From: Sphingobacterium sp. ML3W
GTDB lineage: Bacteria > Bacteroidota > Bacteroidia > Sphingobacteriales > Sphingobacteriaceae
Reading direction: 5' to 3'
Assembly: GCF_029542085.1 (NCBI RefSeq)
Contig: NZ_CP107036.1
Location: 620,001 to 684,000, forward strand
Length of the DNA stretch: 64,000 bases
Part shown: piece after piece, positions 54,525 through 63,659 of the stretch
Numbering within the stretch: the stretch's first letter is position 1
Layout of the letters: each line of letters opens with the position of its first letter
Translations under genes and position numbers: made by a program
The notes under the pieces: model-generated
What the model saw: only the letters and a program-made list of their open reading frames with translations
Told to the model about the DNA's origin: nothing
The model's database searches: none

Positions 54525-55043
54525 ATGGAATTAAGAAAAGAAATTGAACCTGATTTTCAAACAGTGGAAAAACGCTATCCGGAAGTGTTAAAACTCATTC
54601 TGGCATATTCTGACTATTGTGAAGAGAACGGGGATGAAGATAATACCGAATATCAGAAGCTTGAAAATACGCTTCATGAATTGACGGGTAAAGATATGTC
54701 TCAATTTAATCTTTGGGAACGGTGGGAGGAAGAAGGCGCTGAAGTTTTGGCATTCAGGATATCACTTCCCGCTCCGAAAATTATTCAACATATCACAAAG
54801 GATGAACTGGCAGAAATTGTGGGACGACAAAAGACTTTTGTTATGCAGGATGAGGAAGATAAAAGTTTGAAAGCGCAGTTTCATTATCATCTTGATGATT
54901 ATTTCATTGATTTTCTAAAGTTAAATTTTACAACTTTTAACCGCAGTCTTTTTCAAAGACAAAAAGATAAACAGGGCAATTATTTTGAATATAATCAAAA
55001 AGAGATTGTTGAAAAACTATGGAACATGGGAAAGTATAAGTAA
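54525..55043 (+). CDS. Hypothetical protein
   Basis: 172 residues, acidic and soluble. A helical first half (FQTVEKRYPEVLKLILAYSD, EYQKLENTLHELTGKDMSQF, LWERWEEEGAEVLAFRISLP) is followed by KIIQHITKDELAEIVGR and a C-terminal part rich in Phe and Asp (YHLDDYFIDFLKLNFTTFNR). No signal peptide, no recognised family. It is the first of three successive plus-strand genes of unknown function. Confidence 0.65.
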   Translation: MELRKEIEPDFQTVEKRYPEVLKLILAYSDYCEENGDEDNTEYQKLENTLHELTGKDMSQFNLWERWEEEGAEVLAFRISLPAPKIIQHITKDELAEIVGRQKTFVMQDEEDKSLKAQFHYHLDDYFIDFLKLNFTTFNRSLFQRQKDKQGNYFEYNQKEIVEKLWNMGKYK

Positions 55044-55356
55044 CCATGTCCAACTTTGATAAAGTTTATAGAGACCGCTTTCATACCAACTACTGATTGA
55101 TCCGATACTGAGTATTTGCTTTATAGTTTATCTAATAGGGAACAAGGCAGATATTCAGGGATAATAATCTTACGCTGTAAAATAGAATAACATAGTTTTT
55201 TTGTAATTTAGTCAAAAGCTGTATCAGACGCTTGGCATAATAAGTGGCGAAATGTCAGCAACAGGATCGCAGAAAACGATGTCCGAAATTTTAAACTCAA
55301 AAAATGCTTTCACTGAACGATAACATTCAATAAAAAATGCTATTAACCCCTACAAT
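55044..55356. other. Gene-free stretch, 313 bp
   Basis: No coding frame or repeat that I can support. Confidence 0.4.
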
Positions 55357-56532
55357 ATGAATAGAGAAAATCCGATCCATCTTTCGTTGACAAGTACGAA
55401 TAGTCACACCGTAAAAATTGAGGCTGGACAAGGTAGTTTTTCTATTGGTGAAGCTGGTATGGACAAGAAAAAATTTGATGTTCTTGTCGAAAAAGATTTA
55501 GCCATCAACTGGAACGCCTTTGATACATATACAACACCCGCTGGTAGCCATTGGCCAAGATTTTTTTATTATTACGGCAACGACATCTGCTTCTTGGAAT
55601 GGTCAAAAAATAGAGCTATTGAGGATTTCTTTTGGCAACCATCTAATCCGACATCTATCGACTTAAATGCAACGCAGATCGGAAACTTGTCGGTTCGTTC
55701 GAATAAAATTCCTGTAACAATAACTTTGCCTGCAGGAGAGGAAAGTAACTCCTTTGGTTTGAAATCGCTTAACCTGTCAGGAGATCTAGAAAATTTTGAA
55801 ATTTTATCGAAAAATGCCCTTCCCCACATTCGCTTTTCTCCCAATCTGACGAGGGACAAAACGGTATTGCCTTATCGATTACCTTCTTTTAAAGCTCTAG
55901 AAAAAATTACTTGGCTCGATATTGTTGTCGAACCGTTGGGACAGCCGCTCGATTGCGAATGCTTATTGCAGTTTCCCAATTTGCAAGGGTTAAACCTTAC
56001 AGGAAATCTTAGTAATGTGGCTAGCCTTAAGGAAATTAAAAAGTTGGAAAGTCTAGCGATACGTTATGCCCCCAGCTTGAAAAACTTTCCACCATTAAAT
56101 GCCTGGGACAACCTGAGATCATTTATAGGCTGGAATATTGATGAGATTACAGGGAAAAGATTAAAAACCGAATTAAAGGAGCTCGTTAAGTCAGGGAAAG
56201 AACTGGAATATTGTTCAGTCTCCAAACTGCGGAGTTCGGTTTGGTTTACGACAGAATATGGAATTCCCTTTACAAACTGGGAAAGCAAAAACGCTAAAAT
56301 TGCTACCAAAGCTTATAAAATTGCTTTACAGAAAATCGCTAAATGTAAAACAGAAAATGAGGTTAAACAAGCGCTTGTAGAATTGATCGAAACAGTTAAC
56401 AAACTGCCGAGTATTGAAACTGCGGAGAGGGAAGATACTGGTGTTGCCATTCAGCAATTAATAGAAGCCTCACCAGTAATAATAGAGCAGGAGCTAGCCA
56501 ACAATTGGTTTGACGCAGCCAGGGATTTTTAA
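55357..56532 (+). CDS. Leucine-rich-repeat-like cytoplasmic protein
   Basis: 391 residues without signal peptide. The middle (about 125-260) has irregular leucine-rich repeats: FGLKSLNLSGDLENFEIL, LEKITWLDIVVEPL, FPNLQGLNLTGNLSNVASL, LESLAIRYAPSLKNFPPL. The C-terminal part is helical (AYKIALQKIAKCKTENEVKQ, QALVELIETVNKLPSIETAE) and recalls a domain found in several toxin-associated immunity proteins. That link is uncertain. The DUF6896-like gene follows after 42 bp and is probably in the same transcript. Confidence 0.65.
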   Translation: MNRENPIHLSLTSTNSHTVKIEAGQGSFSIGEAGMDKKKFDVLVEKDLAINWNAFDTYTTPAGSHWPRFFYYYGNDICFLEWSKNRAIEDFFWQPSNPTSIDLNATQIGNLSVRSNKIPVTITLPAGEESNSFGLKSLNLSGDLENFEILSKNALPHIRFSPNLTRDKTVLPYRLPSFKALEKITWLDIVVEPLGQPLDCECLLQFPNLQGLNLTGNLSNVASLKEIKKLESLAIRYAPSLKNFPPLNAWDNLRSFIGWNIDEITGKRLKTELKELVKSGKELEYCSVSKLRSSVWFTTEYGIPFTNWESKNAKIATKAYKIALQKIAKCKTENEVKQALVELIETVNKLPSIETAEREDTGVAIQQLIEASPVIIEQELANNWFDAARDF

Positions 56533-56574
56533 TAGAAGTATGATTCTAGACGGGGATAAATCAAGCTAATTTTT

Positions 56575-57030
56575 ATGGTAATAGACAATAAAATCCACAA
56601 GGAAATATTAGAAGCTATGAGGCACTATAAGACCTTGGCACATATTCTTATTGATAAGTTGATTGCAGAAACAGATCAGCCTGCGAAAGTCGAAATAGAG
56701 GCTGGAAATTACTATGAAATAGCGGATGCAGATATATTAAATGGGGAGGAGAACTTGACAGATCATTGGTGGTTTGACGTTCATGGCGAACATTGTCTGT
56801 TTAAGAATTTAATAACCAATCAAGTGCTTGAAGTTTCACTTGGAGACAAGGAAAGTGTTGGTAACCTCGATCCGTACTTCTTCTATAACTTTTTACAGAC
56901 GACCGACAATGTAAAACATCTAATAAAATATTTTGACAATCCATTTGCCGACATGTTAAATCTTTTTGAAGAACTTGAACGACAAAACAAAATGGTACAC
57001 ATTGGTGGAGTTCAATTTAGGTTGCGCTAG
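56575..57030 (+). CDS. DUF6896-like hypothetical protein
   Basis: 151 residues, acidic, soluble. DHWWFDVHGEHCLFKNLITN with QVLEVSLGDKESVGNLDPYF is the recognisable core, as in the DUF6896 family as far as I recall it. The N-terminal helix (KEILEAMRHYKTLAHILIDK) and the C-terminal helix (ADMLNLFEELERQ) flank it. Function unknown; an immunity-like role is only a guess. It follows the LRR-like gene closely. Confidence 0.6.
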   Translation: MVIDNKIHKEILEAMRHYKTLAHILIDKLIAETDQPAKVEIEAGNYYEIADADILNGEENLTDHWWFDVHGEHCLFKNLITNQVLEVSLGDKESVGNLDPYFFYNFLQTTDNVKHLIKYFDNPFADMLNLFEELERQNKMVHIGGVQFRLR

Positions 57031-57381
57031 AGATCGTAGGTCAGTTCAATCCGGCCTCGAAGAATTGTGTCTATTGAGGGCAATACCCTACTAAAAATAA
57101 GTGGGGTGATATCTTCGAAAAAGTCGTAAATTGTAGCAAACATAATGCTGTAAAAAGCTATTTTAAATTGTGAAAAAAACTGTTTTTTACCGACGTGTTA
57201 ATATTTGCATGAATAAATGAATAAAAGTATTAAGGAAATAGTTGAGGTTTTGGAGGCTTTTGATTAATTTTTTTTGCGACAATTATGTGCTGGTGCATTT
57301 TATCCTAGTATAACATGGCAGCACTAGATAGATACAGAAAAAGTAACTTTCCAACTGGAAAATCACTTTTTCTGTATTTGA
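57031..57381. other. Gene-free stretch, 351 bp
   Basis: Convergent intergenic region whose right end carries the terminator at 57333-57376. No other feature is seen. Confidence 0.5.
57333..57376. terminator. Terminator of the SusCD operon
   Basis: TACAGAAAAAGT (57333-57344) pairs with ACTTTTTCTGTA (57365-57376), with a second inner pairing TTTCC/GGAAA. It lies six bases past the susD stop. Confidence 0.7.
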
Positions 57382-58977
57382 CTAATAACCCGGATTTTGC
57401 ACCAAGTTAGGTTCTACCTGAAAACTACTTTCGTGAAATGGCCATAGGTATTGGTGTTTTAAGAATTTTCGATCCTCAATTTTGAGTACCTCAGACTGTC
57501 CAGTACCATTCAAACGCATGTGACCGAGAGCTGCTTGATTAAGTACCGTTTCTGCTGTTTTCCATCGCAAGATATCGCTATAGCGTAATCCCTCGCCAGC
57601 AAATTCGATTCTTCTTTCGTTGCGGATTAGCGCTATCCATTCCTGCTGTGATTTTGCAACTAAATTTACATCCGCAATGCTCATATCAAGTCCGGCTCTT
57701 TTGCGAATTTGGTTGATACAACTTTTAGCCAGTTCATCTATTTCATTCAACATAATCTTGGCTTCGGCATAGGTTAAAAGGACTTCGGCATAGCGGGCTA
57801 AAGAAAAATGCATATTTCCACCAGTACGGAACGCATCGGCTTGGTCCACAAATTTCTTAAACCAGTATCCCGATCTACTACTGCGTAAGTTTTGGTAGTA
57901 AAAAGCACTTTTGGAATCATAGATATCTATTTTTTCATTATTGAAGAGATCGCCATGACCAAATACACTAGCTTCATACCGCGGATCGCGGTTTAATTTT
58001 GGATTAAGCTCATAGGCTTGTTTGCTGTGTAATGGACAGTTATCGATTGGTCGCCCCTGTAAAGTCCAATAACTATCCACGAGTGCTTTTAGAGGAACGA
58101 CATAAGATTGTCCATTTCCGGTTCGATATTGTGGTGCCAGATGTTGAAATGACGCCGTTGCTGAGTTGTTATGACTCTCCATATCGAACTTGATAATAAA
58201 CTCTTTGTTGGTTTTATCTGCTTGATAATTAAATAGATTGGCGTATTGAGGGTGCAGTTGATATTTTCCACTATCCATTATTTCCTTAGCAAGCCTCGCC
58301 GCCAGTTCGTACCTTCCATTATAGAGCGCATAGCGCATAACCAATGTTTTAAAGGAATATTTATTGAACATATATGCATTTGTAGTACCTTCATTTTCCG
58401 GAAGTCTATTGGCGACATCTTCACTCATTTCAAAGAGTTTGTCGAGGATTTCGGCTTTAGGGGTAACAGCTGGTGTTGCCTCTTCCAGTTTAACAGGAGT
58501 AAGCACAAAAGGGACATTACCCCAAAATTCTGTGATCCTGAAGTAATGCCAGATGCGCAAACCTTCAAGAATTGCTTTATACCTTTGCCGCGTAGATTCA
58601 TTTTCGACATAGGGTACATCAACATTTGCCAAATAGGTGTTAATACGTCCTATATGCTGATTGTGTAAATTCCAGTAATAAACAGCTAAAGCAGAGTTGC
58701 TGGTCATATTGCCGTTGGCAATGATCATATGGTGATCTGTCTCAATGCGGGCATAAGCATTGTCCGAACGACCTTCGGTCATATAAAAAAGGAGACGACG
58801 TTCACCAGGGCCCATAAAAGCATCCAAATAACTGCTATAGACCACACGACGTAGATCCTCCTCTGTGTTAAAAAACTCATCAAAGGAAGTTGCTGTTGGA
58901 TCTCGTTTATCAAGAAATTTTTCGCAGCTACTAAGTGTCGCCAATGCTATTATCAGGGTAATAATTTTCTTTTTCAT
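57382..58977 (-). CDS. SusD/RagB-family nutrient-binding lipoprotein
   Basis: 531 residues from ATG 58977. The signal peptide ends TLSSCEKFLD, a lipobox, so the protein is anchored in the outer membrane. The start DKRDPTATSFDEFFNTEEDL and the end of the fold (LRYSDILRWKTAETVLN, KHQYLWPFHESSFQVEPNLV, QNPGY) are typical of SusD, with tetratricopeptide helices between, such as ARYAEVLLTYAEAKIMLNEI. It captures a glycan or other ligand at the cell surface for the SusC barrel encoded 10 bp upstream. Confidence 0.95.
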   Translation of the reverse strand: MKKKIITLIIALATLSSCEKFLDKRDPTATSFDEFFNTEEDLRRVVYSSYLDAFMGPGERRLLFYMTEGRSDNAYARIETDHHMIIANGNMTSNSALAVYYWNLHNQHIGRINTYLANVDVPYVENESTRQRYKAILEGLRIWHYFRITEFWGNVPFVLTPVKLEEATPAVTPKAEILDKLFEMSEDVANRLPENEGTTNAYMFNKYSFKTLVMRYALYNGRYELAARLAKEIMDSGKYQLHPQYANLFNYQADKTNKEFIIKFDMESHNNSATASFQHLAPQYRTGNGQSYVVPLKALVDSYWTLQGRPIDNCPLHSKQAYELNPKLNRDPRYEASVFGHGDLFNNEKIDIYDSKSAFYYQNLRSSRSGYWFKKFVDQADAFRTGGNMHFSLARYAEVLLTYAEAKIMLNEIDELAKSCINQIRKRAGLDMSIADVNLVAKSQQEWIALIRNERRIEFAGEGLRYSDILRWKTAETVLNQAALGHMRLNGTGQSEVLKIEDRKFLKHQYLWPFHESSFQVEPNLVQNPGY

Positions 58978-58987
58978 TGTTATGATA

Positions 58988-61900
58988 TTAAAAAATGCTC
59001 GCACTTAATCCAAAACTGTATGTTGCCATCCGCGGGTAATTTCCATTACCACTACCGATCCGCTCAGGGTCTAGTCCTTCCCACTTTGTCAAGGTGAATA
59101 CATCCTGGGCGTTTACATAAAGCCGCAGGTTTTTGACACTTTTACCAATGGATGGAAAAGTGTATCCAAGTTGAAGTGATTTAACACGGAAATAGGCCGC
59201 ATTGCTGAGCCATACATTACTCAAAAGTGTGTTCGGCGTAGAGCCTGTCCATAAACGTGGGAAACGGCTATTTGGATTTTCCGGACTCCAATGGTCGGCA
59301 ACATATTCAACACGTGGCGCCCCTAGATCATTGCTGTTTCCATCTACATAAACTGGATAGGCTTCCTGACCAGCTAGCCTACCAGTTCTCTTACCCACAC
59401 CTTGACCTAACGCAGAAAAATCCCAGCGTTTATAATGCAGGTCAATATTGATAGCGTAATTGTAATAGGGAAGAGGATCCGCCAGATAAACGCGGTCATT
59501 GTCGTTAATGAGACCATCCTGGTTTTGATCGACATAACGGATATCACCAGGTCTAGAATTGGGCATTTTTGCTGCTGTTTCATCAATTTCTTGTTGATTC
59601 TGAAAGTAGCCATTTGATTGAAAGCCATAATAATTATTGATTGGGATCCCTTTATACCATATCTGATCATTATTGCCTTTGAAAATCAAGCGGTCATTTT
59701 CATTATAGCCAGCCTTGAGTATGCGATTGCGATTATTGAATAGCATCGCACCGACTTTATAGGAGAAATCATCTTTCTTGTCAGACCAGTTTATCGAAAC
59801 TTCCCAGCCATTATTCTCTACCGCACCAATATTTACTGCTGAGACTAAGGTGTATGAGCCTGTTAGGGGCGGAACAGCAAATTGATCATAGATTAAATCA
59901 TACGAATTCTTATGGTATACCTCGGCTGTTAAAGAAAGTCTATTTTTGAAGGCATTCATATCGAGACCAAGATTCCATTGTTTTTGTTTCTCCCATGAAA
60001 AATTAGAATTAGGAACGCGCATTGTCCATCCCCAAGTATTGACAGATTCCTGCCACAGATACGGGGCTACATTTTCATTACCAATTAAACCGTATGAGGC
60101 ACGGATTTTAATATTGTTGATCGCCTCGGATTCGAGAATAGGTTTGAAAAAGCGTTCATTATGCAGGTTCCATGCAAAGGCCCCTGATGGAAAGAATCCC
60201 CAGCGATGACCCGGTGCAAATTTACTGCTTCCATCCGAACGACCTGTTAATTCAAATATATAACGGTTATCAAATGAATAGTTTAATTTACCAAAAAAAG
60301 AAGCCTTGCTAATTTCTCTAAAATCGGTGAAGGTATAGCTCATGATCTCAGAACCTGCGGTGAGATAGATTTTGTCTTTGTCCTGACGTAGTTCTTTATT
60401 GTAATTTACCAATGCTCGCGCAGTCAGTTGGCTCTCGCTTACTCCCTGTGAGGCATTCACATCGTTACCCCATATGCTGATTGGCGCCCCTTTTTCATCA
60501 AAGAATTTATAGGTTAATCGCTTTTGTTTGTCGGCAGATTTATTGATCATGTATGATACATTTCCTTCGATATTTAGGTTACTGTTAATATTGTATTTAG
60601 GTCGGAGATTGATCGTACTACGGTCATGCATATAGTTTTTGGTACCACCATGTTTAATCGAAGCTATCGGATTAATGTTGTTATGCAGAATGAATGGTTC
60701 AGGCCTGTCTACATCATAGTAGATCTGTTGTGTTGGGTTTAGGCGCCAGGCTTGTTGATAGAGCCCGTGACCATCATCATTTGCCATCAGCCTATTGACT
60801 TGTAAACGATGCGCGTAAAAATCGGCCATCAAAACAAATTTATCTGCAATATTGATATTTGTGTTGAATCTGGCCGAGAATTTTTGCGTCCCTTCAATAT
60901 TGTTAAGGCCATTTTCCTTAATATGACCCAACATCAGGTTAAAAGTACCTACACCTCCACCACCAGAAATACTAGCGTTGTTGTTGATTGCTGTAGAGGT
61001 GCGTTCCATTATTTCATCCAGCCAGTTAACTCCTTTTATTTTTCCACTCGCATATTGTTCAATTGTTTCATCAGAATAGATCGCTGGTTGCCCTTGTTGG
61101 ATCAGTGTTTCATTTCGCAATTTCATAAAATCAACTGCGCCAACAAATTCTGGAAGATCTATCGGTTTGTTTATTGCATACCAGTTATTTGTAAAAACCT
61201 TGAATTGGCCAGTTTGTCCACGCTCCGTTTCGATGATGATAACGCCATTGGCACCGCGGGAGCCATACATAGATGCTGAAGCCGCATCTTTAAGTACCGT
61301 AATACTTTTCACTTGGTTAGGATCGATATCGTGGATACTCTGTTCCATTCCATCTACGATGACTAGAGGATCGGCATTTTGTAATGTACTGATACCACGA
61401 ATAGAAATGGTGCCAGGTACACTGCCAGGAAGGCTATTCCCTCGCATCATTGTAACACCAGCAATTGTTCCCGAAAAGGCATCCTGCATTTTATAGATTG
61501 GACGGTTTTTTACTTTTTCCATATCCATTTGGGATACGGAGGAGGCGAGGTGCTTTTTATCGACCTCTGAAAATCCAACGACCACCACCTCTTCAAGCCC
61601 AATTTCGTCGTTGTCCATGACGATATTGAGCTCAGTTTTGTTGTTGATGGGAAGTTCAAGTTGCTTAAAACCCACCGCGCTGAAGATCAACGTACCTCTA
61701 TTCCCATTTGGGAGAGAAAGTTGAAATTCACCTCTAGCATTTGTTGAGGTTCCAATGTTTGTCCCTTTGAGCAAAATGCTGACTGCATTTAATAGATTTC
61801 CTTTTGTGTCATGTATTTTCCCTTTAATAGTTCGTTGCTGATACAGCATTTCGCTACTTGATTGATCATCAGGTACATTTTCCTGTTTCCGTTTTATGAC

Positions 61901-62245
61901 GACAGTACCACGATGTACCATGTAATAGAATGCGCTATTTTTAAAGAGCTGATCAAGTGTTTTATTCAGGGTTGCATCTGTTATTTCAAGATTTGCTTTT
62001 TCATTATTCAGTAAGCCCTCCATAAAGATGAAACGTACTCCTGTCTGCTTGGTGATATTTTTGAGGACCGTTTCAATCTTTGCATTTTTGGCGTGCAGTG
62101 TAATCTGAGCAGAGCTTGAAGCATAGGCACCCATCATGGATGTTGCTAATAATATTCCTGTCAGTTTCATTTTGATTAGATTGTTCAAAATTTTTCCTTT
62201 GTCTATAGGACAAAGAATTCCTTTTGAATAAAATAAATTATTCAT
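58988..62245 (-). CDS. SusC/RagA-family TonB-dependent receptor with STN domain
   Basis: 1085 residues from ATG 62245. An N-terminal hydrophobic segment (LTGILLATSMMGAYASSSAQ) precedes an STN domain (LHAKNAKIETVLKNITKQTG, FIFMEGLL), a CarboxypepD_reg domain (TIKGKIHDTKGNLLNAVSIL, STNARGEFQLSLPNG) and a plug with ISIRGISTLQNADPLVIVDG. The 22-strand barrel ends MATYSFGLSASIF with terminal Phe. The STN domain, together with FecR and sigma genes upstream, marks it as a signalling receptor. It imports a bulky nutrient with TonB energy and SusD. Confidence 0.96.
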   Translation of the reverse strand: MNNLFYSKGILCPIDKGKILNNLIKMKLTGILLATSMMGAYASSSAQITLHAKNAKIETVLKNITKQTGVRFIFMEGLLNNEKANLEITDATLNKTLDQLFKNSAFYYMVHRGTVVIKRKQENVPDDQSSSEMLYQQRTIKGKIHDTKGNLLNAVSILLKGTNIGTSTNARGEFQLSLPNGNRGTLIFSAVGFKQLELPINNKTELNIVMDNDEIGLEEVVVVGFSEVDKKHLASSVSQMDMEKVKNRPIYKMQDAFSGTIAGVTMMRGNSLPGSVPGTISIRGISTLQNADPLVIVDGMEQSIHDIDPNQVKSITVLKDAASASMYGSRGANGVIIIETERGQTGQFKVFTNNWYAINKPIDLPEFVGAVDFMKLRNETLIQQGQPAIYSDETIEQYASGKIKGVNWLDEIMERTSTAINNNASISGGGGVGTFNLMLGHIKENGLNNIEGTQKFSARFNTNINIADKFVLMADFYAHRLQVNRLMANDDGHGLYQQAWRLNPTQQIYYDVDRPEPFILHNNINPIASIKHGGTKNYMHDRSTINLRPKYNINSNLNIEGNVSYMINKSADKQKRLTYKFFDEKGAPISIWGNDVNASQGVSESQLTARALVNYNKELRQDKDKIYLTAGSEIMSYTFTDFREISKASFFGKLNYSFDNRYIFELTGRSDGSSKFAPGHRWGFFPSGAFAWNLHNERFFKPILESEAINNIKIRASYGLIGNENVAPYLWQESVNTWGWTMRVPNSNFSWEKQKQWNLGLDMNAFKNRLSLTAEVYHKNSYDLIYDQFAVPPLTGSYTLVSAVNIGAVENNGWEVSINWSDKKDDFSYKVGAMLFNNRNRILKAGYNENDRLIFKGNNDQIWYKGIPINNYYGFQSNGYFQNQQEIDETAAKMPNSRPGDIRYVDQNQDGLINDNDRVYLADPLPYYNYAINIDLHYKRWDFSALGQGVGKRTGRLAGQEAYPVYVDGNSNDLGAPRVEYVADHWSPENPNSRFPRLWTGSTPNTLLSNVWLSNAAYFRVKSLQLGYTFPSIGKSVKNLRLYVNAQDVFTLTKWEGLDPERIGSGNGNYPRMATYSFGLSASIF

Positions 62246-62293
62246 AATTTGGTAGAGAATTAATAGTTTATGATCAGTTGTTAATTCAGTTAG

Positions 62294-62321
62294 ATGCAGG
62301 AGTATTGGAGTACTTCTGCAT
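62294..62321. promoter_or_regulatory. Hairpin in the intergenic region before susC
   Basis: ATGCAGGAGTA (62294-62304) and TACTTCTGCAT (62311-62321) pair but for one position around a 6-nt loop. It lies about 50 bp upstream of the susC start and 70 bp after the fecR stop: an attenuator, a fecR terminator or an operator. Confidence 0.45.
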
Positions 62322-62392
62322 TCTTTTTCATACAATATTTAGGTATTTATCTTCTTACATATTATAAGTCCTCCTTTTCTTAGTTAGATAGT

Positions 62393-63586
62393 TTATTTAT
62401 TTTTGTCAGTCAGTTTGTTAACGATTAATTTTTCTTTGTCGATTGTTAACTGATAGCCGGTCAGGTCTTTCAGTAGATTACAGACCTCTGCAAGGGTCAC
62501 ATCTCTTTTTATACCTCCTTTGTAACGCCTTTTGTCTAATGAAACGTTGGATTCAATGTTGATACCATACCATCTGCTTAATTCATCGAGAATCTGCTGC
62601 ATATTTTTATTATCGAAATAGAAATAGCCGTCTTTCCATGCCGTTGCTTCTTCCATATCTGGTATAGGAAAGGCTACCAATTGACTGTTAACCATTTTTA
62701 CTCCATTTCCAGCATCTATAAAAATCTCTTTTTCTTGTCCATTGACTTTTAGGCGTCCTTCTGTTAATAGTACTTTGGCGTTGGGCTTATAGGAATTGAT
62801 ATCAAAAGCTGTTCCTATAGCTTGAATACTAAGGTCATTAGCCTCTATGATGAATGGTCGTTTTGTGTCCTTGGCAACTTCAAAATAAGCTTCACCTTTT
62901 AATGTTACCTTCCGTTCATTTTCAGTGAAATTTGCTTTATAAATCAGTTCTGATTCCGAATTCACCCATACACGTGTACCATCACTTAGCGTTATCGCTA
63001 TAGTAGATCTCTTGGGCACAATTAAGGTGTGTATCGGGTTAGACTCTTCGGTTTTGAGCTGTGAGTATAGTAATTTTCCATCTTTTAATTCGATACCTTG
63101 AGAAAGGCTTTGATCAACTTGTTTATTCATTAAGTTAATGTCTTCTTTTCCTTTAATCTTCAGGATAGCACCGTTTTCCCCTGGAAGGACATCATTTTTC
63201 TGTCCATAGACCTTATCTGGGATAAGATAATTGATAGGTTTTAGATAGGATTTCCAGATCCAAACAAAAGTAAAGAGTAATAATAGTGCAGCAGCTACTC
63301 CGATAGTAGTTTTCCATTTTCCATTCCACCTACGATAATTTGGAGCAATTTTTCTTTCATTATATTTGGTTTTTAAAATTTCCCACTCCTGATCTAGATC
63401 GGTGCTGCGTAAATCAAATGGAACTTGGATATCCGTATTCGCAAGACGGTGTCGTAAACTATCCTTCGCCTGGGGATATTTTTCCAACAAACGTTTTAGC
63501 TCATTTTCCTGTGCAGTAGATAATTGTCCATCTTTCAGGAGTAATGAAGCCAATTCAGCCAATACTATTTTATCGGTTTCTATCAT
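62393..63586 (-). CDS. FecR-family anti-sigma factor
   Basis: 397 residues. An N-terminal cytoplasmic sigma-binding part is followed by one membrane helix (GVAAALLLLFTFVWIWKSYL, about 95-110). The periplasmic FecR domain has NPIHTLIVPKRSTIAITLSD, GTRVWVNSESELIYKANF and RPFIIEANDLSIQAIGTAFD. The C-terminal DUF4974 has YFYFDNKNMQQILDELSRWY and LKDLTGYQLTIDKEKLIVN. It should hold the ECF factor until the SusC receptor signals ligand. It is the middle gene of the cassette. Confidence 0.95.
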   Translation of the reverse strand: MIETDKIVLAELASLLLKDGQLSTAQENELKRLLEKYPQAKDSLRHRLANTDIQVPFDLRSTDLDQEWEILKTKYNERKIAPNYRRWNGKWKTTIGVAAALLLLFTFVWIWKSYLKPINYLIPDKVYGQKNDVLPGENGAILKIKGKEDINLMNKQVDQSLSQGIELKDGKLLYSQLKTEESNPIHTLIVPKRSTIAITLSDGTRVWVNSESELIYKANFTENERKVTLKGEAYFEVAKDTKRPFIIEANDLSIQAIGTAFDINSYKPNAKVLLTEGRLKVNGQEKEIFIDAGNGVKMVNSQLVAFPIPDMEEATAWKDGYFYFDNKNMQQILDELSRWYGINIESNVSLDKRRYKGGIKRDVTLAEVCNLLKDLTGYQLTIDKEKLIVNKLTDKNK

Positions 63587-63659
63587 AATTCAATAACTAA
63601 ATAACTTGAGGAATCAAAAAGGGTGACTCGGGATAAAAAAAAATAAAAAGGAATAATCT

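Noticed and set aside
48786..62245. Polysaccharide utilisation locus that joins the sulfatase to SusCD
   Set aside because: Seven kilobases with unrelated genes, strand changes and several terminators lie between them.
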